This document shows positions 14,241 through 22,589 of a stretch of 26,375 nt of DNA, in pieces. This stretch comes from Bacteroidales bacterium. Lineage in GTDB: Bacteria; Bacteroidota; Bacteroidia; Bacteroidales; Muribaculaceae. The first letter of the stretch is position 1. Each line of letters opens with the position of its first letter. The stretch is from the NCBI GenBank assembly GCA_004555955.1, contig SFJG01000023.1, positions 1 through 26,375 on the forward strand, read 5' to 3'. The translations under genes were made by a program, and so were the position numbers. Under the pieces are notes generated by a model. The model did not search any database and was not told the DNA's origin. It worked only from the letters and a program-made list of their open reading frames with translations.

Positions 14241-16376
14241 ATGAGACCAAATTTCAAAAATATAGATATCAAATCTGACGCCTTCAACGCAAGTCACAAA
14301 CCTGTTGCAGAAGGCGAGAAATGGATTACTCCGGAACTTATCCCGGTTAAACCAATCTACACAAAAGCCGACCTCGAAGGGCTTGAACATCTTAACTACG
14401 TAGCCGGACTTCCTCCCTATTTGAGAGGCCCGTACAGCGGCATGTACGCAATTCGTCCTTGGACAATTCGCCAATATGCAGGTTTCTCTACTGCTGCCGA
14501 ATCGAATGCGTTCTATCGTCGTAACCTCGCTTCCGGACAGAAAGGTCTGTCGGTGGCTTTCGACCTCGCTACTCACCGCGGATACGATGCCGACCATCCT
14601 CGCGTTGTCGGCGACGTTGGTAAAGCCGGCGTATCAATCTGCTCTATTGAAGACATGAAGGTGCTCTTCGACGGAATCCCTTTGAACAAGATGTCTGTGT
14701 CGATGACAATGAATGGCGCAGTGCTTCCAGTTCTTGCCTTCTACATCAACGCCGGTCTTGAACAAGGCGCTAAACTCGAAGAAATGGCAGGTACTATCCA
14801 AAACGATATCCTTAAAGAATTCATGGTGCGCAACACCTATATTTATCCGCCCGAATTCTCTATGCGAATCATCGCCGACATCTTCGAATATACTTCGCAA
14901 AACATGCCGAAGTTCAACTCGATTTCTATCTCGGGTTACCACATGCAAGAAGCCGGTGCAACTGCCGACATCGAACTTGCCTACACACTCTCCGACGGTC
15001 TCGAATATCTCCGTGCCGGCGTCAACGCAGGTATGGACATCGATGCTTTCGCTCCGCGCTTGTCGTTCTTCTGGGCTATCGGTATGAACTTCTTTATGGA
15101 AATTGCCAAGATGCGTGCAGCACGTATGCTCTGGGCAAAAATCGTAAAACAATTCAACCCGAAAAACCCGAAATCGCTGGCCCTTCGTACTCACTGCCAA
15201 ACATCAGGTTGGTCGCTCACCGAGCAAGACCCATTCAACAACGTTGGCCGTACTTGTATCGAAGCTATGGGTGCCGCTCTCGGCCACACTCAGTCGCTAC
15301 ACACTAACGCGCTCGACGAAGCAATCGCTCTGCCGACCGACTTCTCGGCACGTATTGCTCGTAATACTCAAATCTACATCCAACAAGAAACCTACATCAC
15401 TAAGGAAATCGACCCGTGGGCAGGTTCTTACTATGTAGAATCGCTTACCAACGAAATTGCTCACAAAGCTTGGGAACACATCCAAGAAATCGAAAAGCTT
15501 GGCGGTATGGCTAAGGCTATCGAAACCGGTATTCCAAAACTCCGTATCGAAGAAGCTGCAGCTCGCACACAAGCTCGCATCGACTCCGGAAAGCAAACAA
15601 TCGTTGGTATCAATAAGTATAAACTCGACCACGAAGATCCCATCGACATCCTCGAAGTCGACAACACGGAAGTTCGCAACGAGCAAATCGCTCGCCTTAA
15701 TGAGCTTCGTGCAAACCGCGATGAGGCTGCCGTTAAGAAAGCTCTTGCCGACATCACCGAATGCGTTCGCACTAAGAAGGGCAACCTCCTCGACCTCGCT
15801 GTCAAGGCTGCAGCTCTCCGCGCTTCTCTCGGCGAAATCTCGGATGCTTGCGAGGAAGTTGTCGGTCGTTACAAAGCAGTAATCAGAACTATTTCAGGCG
15901 TGTATTCAGCAGAAACAAAACAAGACCCGGACTTCATCAAAGCACAACAAATGTGCGAAGAGTTCGCAAAGAAAGAAGGTCGCCAACCTCGCATTATGAT
16001 TGCCAAAATGGGACAAGACGGTCACGACCGTGGTGCTAAAGTCGTTGCAACCGGTTATGCCGATTGCGGTTTCGACGTCGACATGGGCCCGCTCTTCCAA
16101 ACTCCGGCAGAAGCAGCTCGTCAAGCAGTCGAAAACGACGTTCACATCCTCGGCGTTTCGTCGCTCGCTGCAGGCCACAAAACTCTTGTTCCTCAAGTTA
16201 TTGAAGAGCTCAAGAAACTCGGCCGCGAGGACATCATCGTTGTTGCCGGCGGCGTTATCCCGGCACAAGACTACGACTTCCTCTACAAAGCAGGTGTAGC
16301 CGCAATCTTTGGCCCCGGCACGAGAATTCCGTATTCGGCAATAAAGATGCTCGAAATTCTCAACGAAGCTGAGTAA
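14241..16376 (+). CDS. mutB: Methylmalonyl-CoA mutase large (alpha) subunit
   Basis: This is the catalytic, adenosylcobalamin-binding subunit, 711 aa. The N-terminal TIM barrel binds CoA and substrate (PPYLRGPYSGMYAIRPWTIRQYAGFSTAAESNAFYR, ~57-92; LSVAFDLATHRGYD; ISISGYHMQEAGATADIELA). The C-terminal Rossmann-like domain carries the B12 lower-ligand motif MGQDGHDRGAKVVA, with D593-G-H595 replacing the dimethylbenzimidazole ligand, followed by GVSSLAAGHKTLVPQVIEEL and VAGGVIP. All family landmarks are intact. It forms an operon with mutA (7-nt gap). Neither a MeaB-type G-protein chaperone nor the methylmalonyl-CoA epimerase or decarboxylase is in the window, so these partners must be encoded elsewhere. 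The transcript ends at an intrinsic terminator 23 nt downstream. Confidence 0.98.
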   Translation: MRPNFKNIDIKSDAFNASHKPVAEGEKWITPELIPVKPIYTKADLEGLEHLNYVAGLPPYLRGPYSGMYAIRPWTIRQYAGFSTAAESNAFYRRNLASGQKGLSVAFDLATHRGYDADHPRVVGDVGKAGVSICSIEDMKVLFDGIPLNKMSVSMTMNGAVLPVLAFYINAGLEQGAKLEEMAGTIQNDILKEFMVRNTYIYPPEFSMRIIADIFEYTSQNMPKFNSISISGYHMQEAGATADIELAYTLSDGLEYLRAGVNAGMDIDAFAPRLSFFWAIGMNFFMEIAKMRAARMLWAKIVKQFNPKNPKSLALRTHCQTSGWSLTEQDPFNNVGRTCIEAMGAALGHTQSLHTNALDEAIALPTDFSARIARNTQIYIQQETYITKEIDPWAGSYYVESLTNEIAHKAWEHIQEIEKLGGMAKAIETGIPKLRIEEAAARTQARIDSGKQTIVGINKYKLDHEDPIDILEVDNTEVRNEQIARLNELRANRDEAAVKKALADITECVRTKKGNLLDLAVKAAALRASLGEISDACEEVVGRYKAVIRTISGVYSAETKQDPDFIKAQQMCEEFAKKEGRQPRIMIAKMGQDGHDRGAKVVATGYADCGFDVDMGPLFQTPAEAARQAVENDVHILGVSSLAAGHKTLVPQVIEELKKLGREDIIVVAGGVIPAQDYDFLYKAGVAAIFGPGTRIPYSAIKMLEILNEAE

Positions 16377-16398
16377 GTCTATTCAGATTGATACAATT

Positions 16399-16432
16399 AG
16401 CGGTGGTTGCTTTTGCAACTGCCGCTTTTTTT
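16399..16432 (+). terminator. Intrinsic terminator of mutA-mutB
   Basis: A 12-bp stem (AGCGGTGGTTGC / GCAACTGCCGCT, two G-U pairs) with a TTTT loop is followed by a seven-T tract. It overlaps the promoter of the next gene: the TTTG of that promoter is formed by loop and stem bases 16412-16415. Confidence 0.9.
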
Positions 16433-16441
16433 ATACCTTTG
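16412..16441 (+). promoter_or_regulatory. Promoter of the glycerate kinase gene, inside the mutB terminator
   Basis: TTTG (16412-16415), 18 nt, TACCTTTG (16434-16441) is close to the ideal Bacteroidetes promoter. The -33 box lies in the terminator hairpin. Transcription should start about 5-8 nt after the -7 box, at or next to the ATG at 16446, so the mRNA would be leaderless or nearly so. Confidence 0.7.
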
Positions 16442-16445
16442 TTGT

Positions 16446-17588
16446 ATGAAAGTGGTCATCGCTCCTGATAAATTTAAAGGTTCGATGACGTCGGTTGAAG
16501 TTGCCGACGCCATCGAGCAAGGCATTCTTTCGGTCGACCCGAAATGCCAAACGCGAAAATTATATATCGCCGATGGTGGCGATGGCACGATGGAAGCCAT
16601 CGTCAATTCGTTGAACGGCAGAACGGTCGTAGCTAACGTTTCCAATCCGGTCGGTCGAAAAATTCAAGCTCGTTACGGCATCGTCAATTCCGACACGGCA
16701 GTCATCGATGTAGCTACGGCTTCAGGACTTGCACTGCTCTCAGAAGAAGAACGCAATCCGCTCTACACCACATCGTTCGGCACCGGAGAACTTATTCTTC
16801 ACGCGATTGCTAAAAATGGCATTAAAAAGTTTATTCTTGGCATCGGAGGCTCTGCCACAAACGATGCTGCCACCGGTTTGCTTTCCGCCTTGGGCTTCGT
16901 GTTTCGCGACTGCTCGGGGAACTCGTTGACAGGGTGCGGCGCAAATCTCGAAAAGATTCATTCGATTGACGATAGCAACATAAATATGTTGATTCGCGAT
17001 TGCACCTTCACAATTTTATGCGATGTCGACGCCGAATTTTACGGGTCAAATGGCGCTGCACGGCTTTTCGCCGCGCAAAAAGGAGCAAACAACGAAATGA
17101 TAGCACAGCTCGACGCGGGAATGTCTCATTTTGCCAACGTTATACGCAATCATACCGGCAAATCTGTTCAAAATCAGAGTTATTCCGGAGCAGCAGGCGG
17201 CATCGGCGGTGCATTGTGGGCGCTCCTCGGCGCGCGTCTTTCGCCCGGCATTTACGAACTGCTGAAAATCATTCAATTTAAAGACGCCATCCGAGGTGCA
17301 TCGTTAGTCATAACCGGTGAAGGCGCCATGAATCGTATATCTCTCCTTGGCAAAGCGCCTTACGGCGTTTGCGGTGAAGCGGCTTGGTACGGTGTTCCGA
17401 CGATTGCAATTGTCGGGAGCGTTGCCGACTGCGAAATGCTCAATGAATACGGATTCCTCTCGGTATTCCCAATACAAAGCGGTCCTATCGACATTACAAG
17501 CGCCATCGCTCCGGCTACCGCTGAAGCAAACATACGGCGAACCGTTGCGCAAATCTTTCGTTTGCTGATGCTAAAAAATAATCTTTAA
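16446..17588 (+). CDS. glxK: Glycerate 2-kinase family protein (GlxK/GarK type)
   Basis: This enzyme is expected to phosphorylate D-glycerate with ATP. It is 380 aa from the ATG at 16446; the open frame runs upstream through the terminator, but the family N-terminus is MKVVIAPDKFKGSMTS, exactly at this ATG. Other family segments are IADGGDGTMEAIV, VIDVATASGLALL, SFGTGELILHA, GIGGSATNDAATGLLSALGF, CDVDAEFYGSNGAARLFAAQKGA and GAAGGIGGALWALLGA. The late motif, usually GEG(R/K)xD...GK, reads GEGAMNRISLLGKAP (291-305): the usual basic residue is Ala and the Asp is Asn, so activity or substrate may differ. The gene is convergent with the ZIP transporter, and the two stop codons overlap. Its promoter overlaps the upstream terminator. 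Confidence 0.9.
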   Translation: MKVVIAPDKFKGSMTSVEVADAIEQGILSVDPKCQTRKLYIADGGDGTMEAIVNSLNGRTVVANVSNPVGRKIQARYGIVNSDTAVIDVATASGLALLSEEERNPLYTTSFGTGELILHAIAKNGIKKFILGIGGSATNDAATGLLSALGFVFRDCSGNSLTGCGANLEKIHSIDDSNINMLIRDCTFTILCDVDAEFYGSNGAARLFAAQKGANNEMIAQLDAGMSHFANVIRNHTGKSVQNQSYSGAAGGIGGALWALLGARLSPGIYELLKIIQFKDAIRGASLVITGEGAMNRISLLGKAPYGVCGEAAWYGVPTIAIVGSVADCEMLNEYGFLSVFPIQSGPIDITSAIAPATAEANIRRTVAQIFRLLMLKNNL

Positions 17589-18349
17589 CCAATAAACTTT
17601 TCAAGAATTACCAGCGTTACAAATCCAAGCAAAAGTGCATAAGTTGCTTGTTTTTGGTAGCCATGCGCATGAGTTTCGGGTATCATCTCGTCGGATGTTA
17701 CATATAGCATAGCTCCTCCTGCAAAACCCAACATTACAGGCAACATCATCGCTGAAATTTCGCCCATACCAAAGCCTATCCACACGCCAACGACCTCTAA
17801 TAGACCGATTGCCAACGATATCAACAATGTGCGCAAGCGAGATACTCCGGACAACAGCAAAGGCGCTATCACGACCATTCCTTCTGGCACGTTCTGCAAA
17901 GCAATGCCCAAAGTGACCGACCATGCCGTCGAATCGTCACCACTCAAGCTGACTCCGGCGGCTATCCCTTCGGGCAACTTGTGCAAAGCAACAGCGAGAA
18001 CGAACAACAACACCTTATTCAAGCGGCTGTTATTCTTATGTTCTTCGGCGTCGAGACCGGTTATAGAGTGCAAATGCGGCGTAACCAAATCGAGCACGTT
18101 GAGAAATAACGCACCCACCAATACACCGGCAACGACAATCCACCACATCCCGGCATCAACACTTTCAAATGCCGGAACAATCAGTCCTATTGTCGATGCT
18201 GCAAGCATTATGCCTGCACAATAGCCCAAAACGGTGTCATTCCAACGATGTGGCAATTCTTTGATAAAGAAGCCTATAATTGAGCCTATCAACGATGCGC
18301 CACAAAGTCCCGCTGCACTAATCCATACGTCTGTCATAATCTTAATCAT
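17585..18349 (-). CDS. ZIP-family metal transporter (GufA/ZupT-like)
   Basis: This is an inner-membrane transporter for zinc and related divalent cations. I chose the ATG at 18349 (254 aa) over an in-frame TTG at 18364. About eight transmembrane segments are visible, separated by a short polar loop (HSITGLDAEEHKNNSRLNK, ~94-112). The metal-site helices carry HKLPEG (123-128) and QNVPEG (152-157); the Gln in the second motif is characteristic of the GufA branch. TSDEMIPETHAHG near the end matches the conserved late helix. Direction of transport cannot be read from sequence, but most ZIPs import. It has its own well-formed promoter and diverges from the membrane peptidase gene. Together with the ZnuA/ZnuC pair it makes two zinc-related loci in this window. 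Confidence 0.9.
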   Translation of the reverse strand: MIKIMTDVWISAAGLCGASLIGSIIGFFIKELPHRWNDTVLGYCAGIMLAASTIGLIVPAFESVDAGMWWIVVAGVLVGALFLNVLDLVTPHLHSITGLDAEEHKNNSRLNKVLLFVLAVALHKLPEGIAAGVSLSGDDSTAWSVTLGIALQNVPEGMVVIAPLLLSGVSRLRTLLISLAIGLLEVVGVWIGFGMGEISAMMLPVMLGFAGGAMLYVTSDEMIPETHAHGYQKQATYALLLGFVTLVILEKFIG

Positions 18350-18361
18350 ATTATTTTCACC

Positions 18362-18392
18362 CAAAAGTATTCCATTTTATCCGTTTTTCAAA
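18362..18392 (-). promoter_or_regulatory. Promoter of the ZIP transporter gene
   Basis: On the minus strand TTTG (18392-18389), 19 nt, TACTTTTG (18369-18362) fits the Bacteroidetes consensus exactly. The ATG at 18349 is 12 nt after the -7 box, again a very short leader. This supports the ATG over the TTG at 18364, which lies inside the -7 element. Confidence 0.72.
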
Positions 18393-18442
18393 ATTTGGCA
18401 TACTATTTGCAATTAATTTCAAAAACAAAAACAGAAAAAACT

Positions 18443-19117
18443 ATGTATTTAATATTATTTATTGGTATAGCGATTGCCAGTTACGTTGTTCAAGCATCGC
18501 TCAACAGCAAGTTTAAGAAATATTCACGCATCACTACCGATAGCGGTTTGACCGGAGCCCAAGTTGCAGAACGCATGCTTCGCGAACACGGCATCAACAA
18601 TGTGACAGTGACACAAATATCCGGGACATTGACAGACCACTATAATCCGGCAACACGTACGGTCAACCTCAGTCGCGAAGTTTATTACGGAAATAGCGTA
18701 GCCTCCGCAGCTGTTGCTGCACACGAATGCGGACATGCCCTACAGCATGCCACAGGCTACAGCATGCTCCGGCTACGTTCGGCTTTGGTGCCTGTCGTTT
18801 CGTTTTCGTCGCAAATTATGCCCTGGATTCTATTGGCAGGCATTTTGACGATTACAATATTTCCTGCCTTAATGCTTCTCGGCATCATCTTATTTGCCCT
18901 GACTACCCTATTCTCATTTGTTACTTTACCTGTAGAAATCAATGCAAGCCGACGTGCCATTGGTTGGCTGAATAGCACAGGTATCACTCGCGGTCAGAAC
19001 ACATATTTCGCACAAGACGCTTTGAAGTCGGCCGCCTATACTTATGTTGTAGCTGCCCTATCGAGCCTTGCCACTTTAATATATTATGTGATGATTTTTA
19101 TGGGGCGACGTGACTAA
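18443..19117 (+). CDS. Membrane zinc metallopeptidase, YugP type
   Basis: This is a membrane-embedded zinc-dependent peptidase of the neutral zinc metallopeptidase family typified by Bacillus YugP. It is 224 aa from the ATG at 18443; upstream in-frame codons precede any likely transcription start. Order: N-terminal membrane helix (MYLILFIGIAIASYVVQASL), soluble segment with TTDSGLTGAQVAERMLREHGI and DHYNPATRTVNLSREVY, zinc motif AAHECGHALQHA with HExxH at 94-98 (His94, Glu95, His98), a double membrane helix (~125-162), then LPVEINASRRAIGWL with the probable third ligand Glu165, and a last helix near the C-terminus. Its substrate is unknown; membrane-protein quality control is a guess from the topology. 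The only promoter-like match upstream (TACTATTTG at 18401) has one extra base. Confidence 0.88.
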   Translation: MYLILFIGIAIASYVVQASLNSKFKKYSRITTDSGLTGAQVAERMLREHGINNVTVTQISGTLTDHYNPATRTVNLSREVYYGNSVASAAVAAHECGHALQHATGYSMLRLRSALVPVVSFSSQIMPWILLAGILTITIFPALMLLGIILFALTTLFSFVTLPVEINASRRAIGWLNSTGITRGQNTYFAQDALKSAAYTYVVAALSSLATLIYYVMIFMGRRD

Positions 19118-19153
19118 TTGACTTTAGATAGCTGCAAATACTGATTTTTTGCG

Positions 19154-19161
19154 TACCTTTG
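19154..19161 (+). promoter_or_regulatory. -7 element for the hisS operon
   Basis: TACCTTTG is a perfect match to TAnnTTTG. It ends 26 nt before the hisS ATG at 19188. No TTTG box is present at the standard distance upstream. No T-box or attenuator structure is visible in the short leader. Confidence 0.55.
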
Positions 19162-19187
19162 TAGCAAATTTAAAACAAAAAAACTAC

Positions 19188-20549
19188 ATGGCACAAAAAC
19201 CGTCAATTCCAAAAGGTACGCGCGACTTCTCTCCCGTTGAGATGTCGAAACGCAACTACATATTCGACACAATAAAAAGCGTATTTACTCTTCACGGATT
19301 TCATCAAATAGAAACTCCCGCGATGGAGAATCTGTCGACCTTGATGGGCAAATATGGCGACGAAGGCGACAAACTGCTTTTCAAGATTCTTAATTCAGGC
19401 GATTTCCTAAGCAACGTCAACGACGAGCAACTGGCAGAGCGCAACAGCACTAAGCTTATGCGCTCGATTGCCGAAAAAGGACTTCGCTACGACCTCACCG
19501 TGCCGTTTGCACGTTTCGTCGTTCAACACCAAAACGAGATAAAATTCCCGTTTAAACGCTTCCAAATACAACCGGTTTGGCGTGCCGACCGTCCCCAACG
19601 AGGCCGCTATCGCGAGTTCTATCAATGCGACGCAGACGTTATCGGCACCGACTCGCTCCTTAACGAAGTCGACCTGCTGCAAATCATCGACGAAGTGTTC
19701 TGCCGTTTTGGCATTAACATCGCCATCAAGCTGAACAACCGCAAAGTGCTTAGCGGCATTGCCGAAACGATTGGCGAGCCCGACAAGATTGTCGACATCA
19801 CTGTTGCAATCGATAAAATCGACAAAATCGGAATCGACAACGTCAACGCCGAATTGCTCGACAAAGGCATCAGTCAAAAAGCTGTTGAACAATTGCAACC
19901 CGTGCTTACTCTTTCGGGCTCCAACGAAGATAAACTCAACAGTTTGGCTACACTTCTTGCCAATTCGGAAGTCGGAATGAAGGGCATCGAAGAATTGCGA
20001 TTCGTAATGAACAAAACCAACGAAATCGGTGTTAAAGCAACTATCGACCTCGACCCGTCGCTTGCTCGCGGATTGAACTACTACACTGGAACAATTATCG
20101 AAGTCAAGGCGCTCGATGTCGAAATCGGCAGCATTACCGGAGGCGGTCGTTACGACAACCTTACCGGCGTGTTCGGACTCGACAACGTTTCCGGCGTTGG
20201 CATCTCGTTTGGTGCCGACCGCATATACGACGTGCTCAACCAACTCGACCTATATCCCGAAGCCACTCGTACTACTACAAAAGTACTATTCGTAAACTTC
20301 GGCGAAGCGGAAGCAACCGCATCGTTGAAACACATCAAAAAACTTCGTGCTTCAGGTATTTCTGCGGAAATTTTCCCGGAATCGTCGAAAATGAGAAAAC
20401 AGATGGGTTATGCAAACGACAACGGCATTCCTTTCGTTGCAATTATCGGCGAAACAGAGCTTGCCAACGGCACAATTATGCTCAAAGATATGAATCTCGG
20501 CACTCAACAGCCGTTGACAATCGATGAAGTTATCGAAAAATTGAAATAA
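19188..20549 (+). CDS. hisS: Histidyl-tRNA synthetase
   Basis: This class II aminoacyl-tRNA synthetase charges tRNA-His. It is 453 aa from the ATG at 19188 (MAQKPSIPKGTRDFSPVEM), placed downstream of the -7 element; the open frame upstream of that ATG would include the promoter. Class II motifs are visible: motif 1 around FHQIETPAMENLSTLMGKYG (38-57), motif 2 FKRFQIQPVWRADRPQRGRY (122-141) and motif 3 SGVGISFGADRIYDVL. The histidine-specific loop reads LARGLNYYTGTIIEV. The C-terminal anticodon-binding domain (KVLFVNFGEAEATASLKHIKKLRASGISAEIF) ends in QPLTIDEVIEKLK. Length and motifs exclude the HisZ paralogue. It opens the plus-strand series that continues into phoH 22 nt downstream. Confidence 0.97.
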   Translation: MAQKPSIPKGTRDFSPVEMSKRNYIFDTIKSVFTLHGFHQIETPAMENLSTLMGKYGDEGDKLLFKILNSGDFLSNVNDEQLAERNSTKLMRSIAEKGLRYDLTVPFARFVVQHQNEIKFPFKRFQIQPVWRADRPQRGRYREFYQCDADVIGTDSLLNEVDLLQIIDEVFCRFGINIAIKLNNRKVLSGIAETIGEPDKIVDITVAIDKIDKIGIDNVNAELLDKGISQKAVEQLQPVLTLSGSNEDKLNSLATLLANSEVGMKGIEELRFVMNKTNEIGVKATIDLDPSLARGLNYYTGTIIEVKALDVEIGSITGGGRYDNLTGVFGLDNVSGVGISFGADRIYDVLNQLDLYPEATRTTTKVLFVNFGEAEATASLKHIKKLRASGISAEIFPESSKMRKQMGYANDNGIPFVAIIGETELANGTIMLKDMNLGTQQPLTIDEVIEKLK

Positions 20550-20571
20550 CAGAAGTAATTGTAGAATAAAC

Positions 20572-21552
20572 ATGATAGAACGATTAGTCGTAATTGATAG
20601 TGTTGACCCCGTAACTTTCTATGGAGTAAACAACTCAAATATGCAGTTGATTCGGAATCTATTCCCGAAGCTACGCATCGCCGCACGCGGCACGCTCATC
20701 AAAGTGCTTGGCGACGACAACGAAACTGCCGAATTTGAAACAAAAATCAACGAACTCGTCGACTATTGCGTTAAATACAACAAACTTACCGAAGAAACCA
20801 TCATCGACGTCATCAAAGGTCGTCCACCCAAAGAACTTAAAATGGACGACGTTATAATTTTCGGTGTTAACGGCAAACCGATTCAAGGTCGGTCGGCAAA
20901 CCAGCAACGTCTCGTCAAAGCATTTAACGAATCCGACTTGACTTTTGCGCTCGGGCCTGCCGGTACGGGAAAAACTTATGTGGCAATTGCTCTCGCTGTC
21001 AAAGCATTAAAAAATCGCGAAGTACGCCGCATTATTCTATCGCGTCCTGCCGTTGAAGCCGGCGAAAAACTCGGCTTCCTCCCCGGTGATATGAAAGACA
21101 AAATCGACCCATATCTCCAACCTCTTTACGACGCTTTGGAAGATATGATTCCGCAAAACAAGCTGAAGGAATATATGGAAACCAACGTCATCCAAATAGC
21201 ACCTTTGGCTTTTATGCGCGGTCGAACACTCAGCGACGCCGTAATCATTCTTGACGAAGCGCAAAACACAACGACACATCAAATCAAGATGTTTCTTACG
21301 CGCCTGGGAATGAATGCCAAAATGATTATAACAGGCGACATCACCCAAATCGACTTGCCACACTCTACGCAGTCGGGACTCGTCCATGCGCTTCGGGTGC
21401 TCAAAAATGTAAAAGGCATCAGTTGCGTTCAATTCGACAAGACCGACATCGTTCGACATCATCTCGTGCAACGCATCGTTGACGCTTACGAGAAATACAA
21501 CGAAGCTAATAAAGAATCGAGCTCAACAATTAATGACAATAAAACAACATAA
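20572..21552 (+). CDS. phoH: PhoH family ATPase
   Basis: This is a cytoplasmic P-loop ATPase of the PhoH/YbeZ family, linked in other bacteria to RNA metabolism and ribosome maturation, often with YbeY. It is 326 aa. An N-terminal KH-like region (VTFYGVNNSNMQLIRNLFPKLRIAARGTLIKVLGDD, ~14-49) precedes the ATPase core: Walker A GPAGTGKT (128-135), LSRPAVEAGEKLGFLPGDMKDKIDPYLQPLYDAL, and Walker B VIILDEAQN (224-232), followed by TGDITQIDLP. It sits 22 nt after hisS and 5 nt before purC, so it is translated from the same message. The window contains no ybeY. Despite the name, phosphate regulation is not implied by the sequence. Confidence 0.95.
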   Translation: MIERLVVIDSVDPVTFYGVNNSNMQLIRNLFPKLRIAARGTLIKVLGDDNETAEFETKINELVDYCVKYNKLTEETIIDVIKGRPPKELKMDDVIIFGVNGKPIQGRSANQQRLVKAFNESDLTFALGPAGTGKTYVAIALAVKALKNREVRRIILSRPAVEAGEKLGFLPGDMKDKIDPYLQPLYDALEDMIPQNKLKEYMETNVIQIAPLAFMRGRTLSDAVIILDEAQNTTTHQIKMFLTRLGMNAKMIITGDITQIDLPHSTQSGLVHALRVLKNVKGISCVQFDKTDIVRHHLVQRIVDAYEKYNEANKESSSTINDNKTT

Positions 21553-21557
21553 GCATT

Positions 21558-22508
21558 ATGGCAACTTTAGTTAAAACGGATTTCAATTTTCCGGGTCAAA
21601 AAAGCGTTTATCACGGCAAAGTTAGAGATGTCTACAACATTAACGACGACCTGATGGTGATGGTCGCCACCGATAGAATCTCTGCCTTTGATGTTATCCT
21701 CCCTAAAGGCATTCCCTACAAGGGACAAGTTCTCAACCAAATTGCTTCTACTTTTCTTGATGCAACCGCCGACATCGTTCCAAACTGGAAACTTGCAACG
21801 CCCGACCCAATGGTAACCGTTGGACTAAAATGCGAAGGTTTTCGCGTGGAAATGATTATTCGCGGGTATCTTACCGGTAGCGCTTGGCGCGACTATCAAA
21901 ACGGATGTCGCTCGCTCTGCGGAGTGTCTCTGCCGGACGGCATGCGCGAAAATCAAAAATTCCCCGAGCCTATCATCACACCGACAACAAAAGCAGATGA
22001 AGGTCATGACCAAAACATTTCTAAAGAAGAAATCATCGCTCAAGGCATCGTCGACCGCGACGACTACGAAACTATGGAACGCTACACAAAAGCTCTCTTT
22101 GAACGTGGTAGCCGAATTGCTGCCGAAAAAGGACTTATTCTCGTCGACACAAAATATGAGTTTGGCAAGCGTGACGGAAAAGTGATTCTCATCGACGAAA
22201 TCCATACACCCGACTCGTCGCGCTACTTCTATGCCGACGGATATCAAGAGCGTTTCGAAGCAGGACAACCGCAACGCCAACTTTCCAAAGAATTCGTTCG
22301 CCAATGGCTGATTGACCACAATTTTATGGGCAAAGCCGGACAAACAGTGCCGGAAATGACCGACGATTATTGCAACACCGTTTCCGCTCGCTACATCGAA
22401 CTGTATGAGCACATTACAGGCAACAAATTCCAGCCCGACAATAGTTCCGACATCACTGAACGTATTCGTAAAAACGTCACCGACTATTTATCTTCTTTAG
22501 AAGCATAA
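21558..22508 (+). CDS. purC: Phosphoribosylaminoimidazole-succinocarboxamide synthase (SAICAR synthetase)
   Basis: This enzyme joins aspartate to CAIR using ATP, a step in de novo purine synthesis. At 316 aa it belongs to the longer form seen in Bacteroidetes and fungi rather than the ~240-aa form. Motifs: GKVRDVYNI (21-29) near the N-terminus, MVATDRISAFDVILPKGIPYKG, VEMIIRGYLTGSAWRDYQNG, TPTTKADEGHDQNIS, and LVDTKYEFGKRDGKVILIDEIHTPDSSRYFY, which is the conserved metal/substrate region. It begins 5 nt after phoH. An imperfect 15-bp hairpin lies in the 81-bp gap after it, before ubiE. No purine riboswitch or PurR-like site is visible near it. Confidence 0.97.
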   Translation: MATLVKTDFNFPGQKSVYHGKVRDVYNINDDLMVMVATDRISAFDVILPKGIPYKGQVLNQIASTFLDATADIVPNWKLATPDPMVTVGLKCEGFRVEMIIRGYLTGSAWRDYQNGCRSLCGVSLPDGMRENQKFPEPIITPTTKADEGHDQNISKEEIIAQGIVDRDDYETMERYTKALFERGSRIAAEKGLILVDTKYEFGKRDGKVILIDEIHTPDSSRYFYADGYQERFEAGQPQRQLSKEFVRQWLIDHNFMGKAGQTVPEMTDDYCNTVSARYIELYEHITGNKFQPDNSSDITERIRKNVTDYLSSLEA

Positions 22509-22522
22509 TCACAACCATCCAT

Positions 22523-22561
22523 GCGGCGCGTGAGGACGCAACAAATCCTCACGTGTCGCAT
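22523..22561 (+). terminator. Hairpin between purC and ubiE (weak terminator or processing site)
   Basis: A 15-bp stem (TGCGGCGCGTGAGGA / TCCTCACGTGTCGCA, two G-U pairs) with a 9-nt loop begins 15 nt after the purC stop. No T-tract follows (TACTAATAATCACG), and no TAnnTTTG promoter lies between it and ubiE. It may be a partial terminator, an RNA-stability element or a processing site that sets the level of the downstream genes. Confidence 0.5.
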
Positions 22562-22589
22562 ACTAATAATCACGTTGCTAAAACAATCG

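Noticed and set aside
18401..18409. TACTATTTG as promoter of the YugP-type peptidase gene
   Set aside because: It has one base too many between TA and TTTG and no -33 box, so I did not list it as a feature.
19407..20243. 278-codon open frame on the minus strand opposite hisS
   Set aside because: Same reason: a shadow of the hisS codon pattern with no recognisable domain or promoter.
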